5,529 bases of DNA from an uncultured Opitutales bacterium (GTDB lineage Bacteria > Verrucomicrobiota > Verrucomicrobiia > Opitutales > Intestinicryptomonadaceae). This document shows positions 1 through 3,957 of this stretch, piece after piece. The translations under genes and the position numbers were made by a program. Every line of letters starts with the position of its first letter. Within the stretch, counting starts at the first letter, position 1. The stretch is from positions 1 to 5,529 of the forward strand of contig URYY01000131.1 of assembly GCA_900552245.1 (NCBI GenBank), read 5' to 3'. The notes under the pieces were generated by a model. It ran no database searches and was not told the origin of the DNA. It worked only from the letters and a program-made list of their open reading frames with translations.

Positions 1-960
1 GACGAAATTTTTAATTCCGTAGTTGAAAGCGTCCTTAAATTTGCAAGCAAGCTGCAAAGGGCGGCAAACGTCCTTGCCGAGATAGACGTATTTAGAAGCT
101 GGGCCGAACTTGCCAGAGACTGGAATTACTGCAAGCCCGACATAGATAATTCGGACGAAATTTCAATAGAGGACGGCCGCCATCCGGTAGTGGAGCAAAT
201 GATAAGAAAGTCCGGAGCTTCCCGCACACAGGCCTTTGTGCCAAACGACACTTACCTATCCTCTAGCCGCGACCAGATTGCACTTTTAACGGGCCCGAAT
301 ATGGCGGGGAAATCTACCTACATAAGGCAGGTTGCGCTAATTTGTCTGATGGCGCAAATAGGCTGTTTTGTTCCCGCAAAAACCTGCAAAATTGGAATTG
401 TTGACAGAATCTTTAGCAGAGTGGGCGCAAGCGATGAGCTCGCAAAGGGCAACTCCACCTTCATGGTTGAGATGAACGAAACAGCGAATATTTTAAATAA
501 CGCCACAAAGCGCTCGCTTATAATCTTGGACGAAATCGGAAGGGGCACTAGCACTTATGACGGCCTGAGCATAGCTTGGAGCGTTGTAGAATATTTGCAC
601 GGAGCTGCGCAAGAGGGCCCCAAGACTCTATTTGCGACGCATTACCACGAGCTTACAAAGTTGGAAAATTCGCTCGATAGGCTCGTAAATTACAGGGTCG
701 CCGTTAAGGAGTGGAATGACGACATAATTTTTGTAAGAAAGATTGAAAAGGGGGCGGCGGATAAATCTTACGGCATACAAGTGGCGCGGCTAGCGGGGCT
801 TCCCAAAGAAGTGATATCGCGGGCGAAGGAAATTCTAGCCGAGCTCGAAAACGAGGGCAATGCGATGCGCGAGCATCTAAAAATTGTGGAAAAGACCGCC
901 TCCAGAAATTCAAACAAGCCCAAGGCAGACTGGGAAAAGCGCCAGCTTTCGCTGTTTTAA
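1..960 (+). CDS. mutS: DNA mismatch repair protein MutS, C-terminal part (5' end outside window)
   Basis: MutS binds mismatches as a dimer and uses ATP to recruit MutL. The reading frame is open from base 1 to the TAA at 958-960, giving 319 residues of a protein that is usually about 800-900 long; the mismatch-binding, connector and most of the lever domains lie upstream. Visible are the end of the lever/core domain (1-60), the Walker A motif GPNMAGKST (98-106), the Walker B and signature region LDEIGRGTSTYDG (176-188), the FATHYHEL switch motif (211-218) and the helix-turn-helix dimerisation segment (about 250-282, DKSYGIQVARLAGLP). A short linker then ends in QLSLF (315-319), which matches the sliding-clamp-binding pentapeptide of MutS and other clamp partners. 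The GTG at 190 is internal and is not the start. uvrC follows after 9 bp, so the two are probably cotranscribed. All ATPase motifs are intact. The assignment is certain; regulation cannot be judged. Confidence 0.98.
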   Translation, partial: DEIFNSVVESVLKFASKLQRAANVLAEIDVFRSWAELARDWNYCKPDIDNSDEISIEDGRHPVVEQMIRKSGASRTQAFVPNDTYLSSSRDQIALLTGPNMAGKSTYIRQVALICLMAQIGCFVPAKTCKIGIVDRIFSRVGASDELAKGNSTFMVEMNETANILNNATKRSLIILDEIGRGTSTYDGLSIAWSVVEYLHGAAQEGPKTLFATHYHELTKLENSLDRLVNYRVAVKEWNDDIIFVRKIEKGAADKSYGIQVARLAGLPKEVISRAKEILAELENEGNAMREHLKIVEKTASRNSNKPKADWEKRQLSLF

Positions 961-969
961 AAGATTAAA

Positions 970-2460
970 ATGCAAAGCGAGGAAAAGTTAACGCTCAAGG
1001 AAAAGGTCAGGCGACTGCCCGAACAAAGCGGTGTCTATTTAATGAAAGACGCCTTTGGGCAGATTATATACATAGGAAAGGCCGTAAATTTAAAAAGGCG
1101 CGTGAGCCACTACTTTGCCTCAAACGCCGCACAGCGCGCCTACTCGCCCAAAATTGCCTCGCTAATAAATTCCATATGCGACTTCGACTACATAACAGTA
1201 AAGAGCGAGGCCGAGGCTCTAATTCTCGAAAGCAAGCTAATAAAGCGCTGGAAGCCCTATTACAACACGCTTGAAAAGGACGATAAGAACTTCCTGCTTT
1301 TAAAGGTTGAGACATTCAGGGATTTGCCGCGCTTTACCTTTGTGCGCCACTCAAAGGAAGACGGCGCAATATACTACGGCCCCTATCTAAATCCGGCAGC
1401 GCTTCGCTCAACCATAAACCAGCTAAAGAAGGACTTCGGGATAATATCAAGCGACGCCAAACCCACAAAGCTTGAAGACGGCAGGTGGAAGCTGTACGAC
1501 GACGCCCGCGCCGAAATTTTTAAGCACGCAAATATCCTTACAAAAGAGGAGTACGACTGCCGCGTGCAAAACGCCATAGACTTTCTAAATAACCAAACCG
1601 GCGAGATTCTCGCAAGCTTGGAGGAAAAAATGAAGGCAGCCTCCGAAGCCGAAAATTTCGAGGCCGCCGCAAAGTATCGCGACGCAATTTTTGCGATATG
1701 CGAAACCGCAAAACTGCGCGAGCCCAAAGCCGACCCGTCGCGCTCTTCAAAAGCAGTTGCAGAGCGTGCGCTTCTAATGCTCTCTCGCGCGCTATCCATG
1801 CAAAAGCGCCCGCACTCAATGGAGTGCTTTGACATATCGCACATATCGGGCAGCTTCTGCGTGGCCTCAATGGTCCATTTTGACGAGGGTTTGCCCGCAA
1901 ACAACAAGTACAGGCGCTTTAAGCTGCACACGGCAAACGACGACTACGCATCTATGTTTGAAGTGGTGTCGCGCCGCTACCTAAGGCTGCACACTGAGGG
2001 CAAGCCCCTGCCCGACCTGATAATAATAGACGGCGGCAAGGGGCAAGTGCACTCTGCAATAAAGGCCTTTAAAGACTTAAATTTAGCGCCTCCCAAAATC
2101 ATAGGCCTTGCAAAGCGCGAGGAAACTATAGTCTGCTCTGACTTTGAAGAGATAAAGCTAGAGCGCACAAACGAGGGGCTAAAACTTCTGCAAAGAATAC
2201 GCGACGAGGCTCACAGATTCGCAAATTCCTACAGGGAGGTCCTGCAAAAAAAGAAGATAAGAGAGAGTGTGTTGGACGATTTTGAGGGGCTTGGAGCAAA
2301 GCGAAAAGAGGCTCTTTTAAAGAAATTCCAAAGTATTTCAAAAATAAAATCGGCGAGCGTTGAGGAGCTTGAGCAAGTCGAGGGAATAGGCCACGAAACA
2401 GCTCTGCGGCTGCGCGAATTTTTGGATAAAATATCGTCAAATAGCGGAGAGTACTTCTAA
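970..2460 (+). CDS. uvrC: UvrABC excinuclease subunit C, compact variant
   Basis: UvrC makes the 3' and 5' incisions around a lesion marked by UvrA/UvrB in nucleotide excision repair. The protein has 496 residues, against about 600 in most family members. The N-terminal GIY-YIG nuclease covers about 17-100 (GVY 21-23, YIG 34-36, Arg44, Glu82 as probable metal ligand). A UVR helical hairpin for UvrB contact lies at about 212-246. The C-terminal RNase H-like nuclease keeps all four catalytic positions: Asp288 (ECFDISH), Asp325 (DDY), Asp354 (IDGGKGQ) and His415 (RDEAHRF). Tandem helix-hairpin-helix motifs close the protein (about 435-487, FEGLGAKR and VEGIGHETA). Two things are odd. The four Fe-S cysteine positions are Ser161, Trp173, Ala181 and Lys185, and about 115 residues are missing between the UVR hairpin and Asp288. 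The ATG at 970 has only a weak A-rich upstream region, but it fits the usual N-terminus and lies 9 bp after mutS. Confidence 0.96.
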   Translation: MQSEEKLTLKEKVRRLPEQSGVYLMKDAFGQIIYIGKAVNLKRRVSHYFASNAAQRAYSPKIASLINSICDFDYITVKSEAEALILESKLIKRWKPYYNTLEKDDKNFLLLKVETFRDLPRFTFVRHSKEDGAIYYGPYLNPAALRSTINQLKKDFGIISSDAKPTKLEDGRWKLYDDARAEIFKHANILTKEEYDCRVQNAIDFLNNQTGEILASLEEKMKAASEAENFEAAAKYRDAIFAICETAKLREPKADPSRSSKAVAERALLMLSRALSMQKRPHSMECFDISHISGSFCVASMVHFDEGLPANNKYRRFKLHTANDDYASMFEVVSRRYLRLHTEGKPLPDLIIIDGGKGQVHSAIKAFKDLNLAPPKIIGLAKREETIVCSDFEEIKLERTNEGLKLLQRIRDEAHRFANSYREVLQKKKIRESVLDDFEGLGAKRKEALLKKFQSISKIKSASVEELEQVEGIGHETALRLREFLDKISSNSGEYF

Positions 2461-2479
2461 GCGATTTTCCCAATCGTTT
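2459..2479 (+). terminator. AT-rich hairpin at the uvrC stop, possible weak terminator
   Basis: The arms AAGCGATT (2459-2466) and AATCGTTT (2472-2479) can form an 8-bp stem with one G-T pair around the 5-nt loop TTCCC. The stem overlaps the uvrC stop codon. Only a very short T stretch, inside the 3' arm, is present and no U-tract follows, so intrinsic termination would be inefficient. It may instead protect the 3' end of the message. A boundary here agrees with the change from DNA repair genes to unrelated genes. Confidence 0.3.
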
Positions 2480-2519
2480 AGCCCTAAGTTAATTAAAAAT
2501 AGAAACTCTATAAAAAAAC

Positions 2520-2960
2520 ATGAGAAAATATTTAAATTCAAGCACCTTGTGCGCGTCTTTAGTTTCCGGCGTATTTTCAACAATCTTTGCAATAGCAGAG
2601 CTCATAATGGGACTTGGAACCTCTGCTTTAAATGCAAAAACAGCAATGCTTACTGCCGCAAGCTACTTTGGCTACTTTCTAATTACCTTTTGGGTAATCG
2701 TGCTTTGCTATGAAATTGTGAGGAAGTTTATAGACGCAAAAATACTGAGCGCCGCCCTCGCCTTTATCTTATACTTTGCCTTGGAAACGCTGATGTTATT
2801 TTTCTCGACAATAGCGTTTAAATTTCACGGAGATATGACACTTACGCTGCTTGATTATGTAAAAATCAGAATCGCAAGCGGACAATACGTATTTTCGCTG
2901 CAATTTTTTGCAATAGCTTACGCATTTTACAGGATATTTACTTTGAGGAAGAAGAGTTGA
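2520..2960 (+). CDS. Uncharacterised four-helix membrane protein
   Basis: I do not recognise this 146-residue protein. It is strongly hydrophobic, with four likely transmembrane helices at about 10-32, 45-67, 75-99 and 122-140. It has short basic ends (MRK at the N-terminus, LRKKS at the C-terminus), which would place both termini in the cytoplasm by the positive-inside rule. A short polar segment with His103 and Asp106 precedes the last helix. No catalytic or binding motif is apparent. The ATG at 2520 follows an A/T-rich stretch without a clear Shine-Dalgarno site; 59 bp separate it from uvrC and about 200 bp from the next gene, so it may be transcribed alone or by read-through. The evidence that it is a gene is an uninterrupted frame with a coherent helix pattern and codon use like the neighbours (frequent ATA and GCA/GCC). 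Function is unknown. Confidence 0.7.
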   Translation: MRKYLNSSTLCASLVSGVFSTIFAIAELIMGLGTSALNAKTAMLTAASYFGYFLITFWVIVLCYEIVRKFIDAKILSAALAFILYFALETLMLFFSTIAFKFHGDMTLTLLDYVKIRIASGQYVFSLQFFAIAYAFYRIFTLRKKS

Positions 2961-2990
2961 ATGCCCCCTATTTTAAGCGTGGGCAAAAGT

Positions 2991-3020
2991 TTTGCGGGTA
3001 AGTAAAATACTTCGCGCAAA
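2991..3020. repeat. Nested inverted repeat in the gap between two unknown genes
   Basis: The outer arms TTTGCG (2991-2996) and CGCAAA (3015-3020) enclose the inner arms AAGTA (3000-3004) and TACTT (3008-3012) around an AAA loop, giving 11 pairs with a small internal loop. A second imperfect pairing (GCGCA near 3016 with TGCGC near 3034) overlaps its 3' side. No T-tract follows, so it is not a standard terminator. It lies 31 bp after the stop of the membrane protein gene and may be a 3'-end structure or a protein-binding site. The rest of 2961-3168 shows no further gene that I can support. Confidence 0.35.
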
Positions 3021-3168
3021 ATATATGAGAATATGCGCTGAACTCTAGCGACTTAGAAGGCTATTTTCGCCTTTGTAAAAACTAAAGCTCAGTGTGAAAA
3101 TTGCGTTTTTAGCAAACATTTTTCTTGACCTAAATTTTCAAAAAGAGTTTTCTCTCAGCTTTCGTGTT

Positions 3169-3561
3169 ATGAAGAGAACTTGCGCATATGTGCTTACTTT
3201 TTTTGCCGTATTTGCGATATGGCTTGCAGGTTCTTTGCCCCAATCGGAGCCTGAAATTTCAAAAGCAGATAGCCCTTGCGAATTTATAAGCGGCGGTGCC
3301 GGATTTGAAATCCACCCGCTTATGTCTCCAAGTATGTCGGAGTTTGTGGTCAGAAAATCAAACTCGCGCAAGGCTTTTGAGCGCAAGTTTTGCTCATTTG
3401 CAGAAGATTTGCCAATGGGGATAATTTTAGAAACTCTTGCTGGAGCTTTCTACGAAAAGTTTGGAGAATCATTGAAACCTCTCTGCTTTTCTCATTTTGC
3501 GCCTAAATGTATAGGCTTAGCTTTCACAAATTCGCAAATAGCACGCCCGCTTCTAATTTGA
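3169..3561 (+). CDS. Small uncharacterised exported or membrane-anchored protein
   Basis: I do not recognise this protein. From the ATG at 3169 it has 130 residues. The N-terminus has a basic start (MKR), a hydrophobic stretch at about 7-22 (YVLTFFAVFAIWLAG) and then a polar, acidic segment, which fits a signal peptide or single N-terminal anchor with the remainder outside the cytoplasm. The remainder is of mixed character, with Cys at 37, 75, 106 and 114 that could form disulphides in an oxidising compartment, and a hydrophobic stretch (MGIILETLAGAF) near 83-94. The same frame opens at a GTG at 3094, adding 25 residues. I prefer 3169 because it puts the signal-like segment at the terminus, although neither start has a convincing ribosome site. 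Its place just upstream of the sodium-pump leader does not by itself imply a link. A spurious frame cannot be excluded. Confidence 0.45.
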   Translation: MKRTCAYVLTFFAVFAIWLAGSLPQSEPEISKADSPCEFISGGAGFEIHPLMSPSMSEFVVRKSNSRKAFERKFCSFAEDLPMGIILETLAGAFYEKFGESLKPLCFSHFAPKCIGLAFTNSQIARPLLI

Positions 3562-3572
3562 TTTTGTTAAAT

Positions 3573-3593
3573 AGCGCGTCTCTTGTTCGCGCT
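3573..3593 (+). other. Leader hairpin 1 (loop partner of hairpin 2)
   Basis: The arms AGCGCG (3573-3578) and CGCGCT (3588-3593) are perfect 6-bp partners around the 9-nt loop TCTCTTGTT. Loop bases 3579-3585 (TCTCTTG) are the exact complement of CAAGAGA in the loop of hairpin 2. It lies 11 bp after the preceding stop codon; the T-run that would make it a terminator is absent directly after the stem. Confidence 0.5.
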
Positions 3594-3610
3594 TAAATCC
3601 GTTTTTACAA

Positions 3611-3644
3611 TGCGCTAAACCCGCAAGAGAGGGTTTATTGCGCA
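3611..3644 (+). other. Leader hairpin 2 (12 bp with a 2-nt bulge)
   Basis: TGCGCTAAACCC (3611-3622) pairs with GGGTTTA (3631-3637) and GCGCA (3640-3644), leaving a TT bulge at 3638-3639 and the 8-nt loop GCAAGAGA. This is the strongest local stem in the gap. Loop bases 3624-3630 can pair with the loop of hairpin 1. No U-tract follows (CTAGAGG), so it is not a terminator. Confidence 0.55.
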
Positions 3645-3712
3645 CTAGAGGAATCTGCCGGCGGTAACTTGTGCCTGTAGGATTAAAGTCGAATTTACAA
3701 ACACTTAAAAAG

Positions 3713-3730
3713 CGGCGTTAGCAAACGCCG
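3713..3730 (+). other. Leader hairpin 3 next to the oadG ribosome-binding region
   Basis: CGGCGTT (3713-3719) and AACGCCG (3724-3730) form a perfect 7-bp GC-rich stem with an AGCA loop. It ends one base before the purine-rich GGAAATGGA and 17 nt before the oadG ATG, so it could influence ribosome access. There is no U-tract suitable for termination. Confidence 0.5.
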
Positions 3731-3747
3731 GGAAATGGAATTTTAAA

Positions 3748-3918
3748 ATGTTATTTTGCGAAGCATTATTATCGTCCAACCCCACTATATCTCAGATACT
3801 TGTATATTCGGGGATTGGATTTTGTTTTGTCATGTCCGTACTGCTTATCCAGAGCATACTGACATCTATATTGGGGAAGATTTTTGTCTCCATTTCTAAC
3901 AAGCAAAAGAAAGACTAA
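3748..3918 (+). CDS. oadG: OadG-like gamma subunit of a Na+-translocating decarboxylase (56 aa)
   Basis: OadG is the small single-span membrane subunit that holds the beta subunit and the biotin-bearing alpha subunit together. This 56-residue frame begins with a short polar N-terminus and has one membrane helix at about 14-43 (key stretch YSGIGFCFVMSVLLIQ), resembling the GIG.-.VF-L... pattern of OadG helices. It ends in a short basic tail (SNKQKKD). The ATG at 3748 follows GGA at 3737-3739 with 8 nt spacing, and an in-frame stop at 3706-3708 without another start excludes a longer form. oadB starts 39 bp downstream. A 6-bp inverted repeat (AAGACT 3911-3916 and AGTCTT 3927-3932) straddles the stop and might couple the two genes. 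Oddity: Klebsiella OadG has about 83 residues with a longer cytoplasmic tail ending in zinc-binding histidines, which is absent here. The call rests on helix pattern and position next to oadB, since sequence similarity in this family is low. Confidence 0.65.
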   Translation: MLFCEALLSSNPTISQILVYSGIGFCFVMSVLLIQSILTSILGKIFVSISNKQKKD

Positions 3919-3942
3919 GGCGAGCAAGTCTTAGACAAAATT

Positions 3943-3950
3943 AGAAAGGG
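3943..3950 (+). promoter_or_regulatory. Ribosome-binding site of oadB
   Basis: AGAAAGGG lies 7 nt before the ATG at 3958. It is the clearest Shine-Dalgarno-like sequence in the window and supports this start over the internal ATGs at 3991 and 3997. The other genes here have weaker sites. Confidence 0.6.
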
Positions 3951-3957
3951 ATTTCTT

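Larger units (their letters stand above)
3562..3747 (+). promoter_or_regulatory. Structured leader upstream of the sodium-pump genes
   Basis: This 186-nt gap has no gene that I can see, but it holds three hairpins in the sense direction. The first (3573-3593) and second (3611-3644) have loops complementary over 7 nt. The third (3713-3730) ends just before the purine-rich stretch GGAAATGGA that serves oadG. A further weak stem can form between AATCT (3652-3656) and GGATT (3680-3684). CCGGCG at 3658-3663 can pair with CGCCGG at 3726-3731, which would disrupt the third hairpin. Such an arrangement is typical of cis-regulatory RNAs, but I do not recognise a known riboswitch consensus. No convincing -35/-10 pair was found. 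Confidence 0.45.

Noticed and set aside
1383..1931. Long open frame on the - strand inside uvrC (182 codons)
   Set aside because: It is antisense to the strongly conserved uvrC, has Ser/Arg/Phe-rich composition typical of a shadow frame and no recognisable motif.
2962..2995. TGCCC...GGGCA repeat followed by AAAAGTTTT as a terminator
   Set aside because: The stem is 5 bp with a 14-nt loop and no proper U-tract, and the palindrome GCAAAAGTTTTGC competes with it; too weak to annotate.
3124..3160. TTGACC as a -35 promoter box
   Set aside because: No -10-like hexamer occurs at 16-18 bp spacing.
3138..3386. - strand frame of 82 codons opposite the small exported protein
   Set aside because: There is no plausible start context or motif. 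The + strand frame has a signal-like N-terminus and is the better choice, though only moderately supported.
3562..3747. tRNA, CRISPR repeat or known riboswitch in the leader
   Set aside because: There is no cloverleaf, no direct repeats with spacers and no consensus that I could match; it is kept only as an unnamed structured leader.
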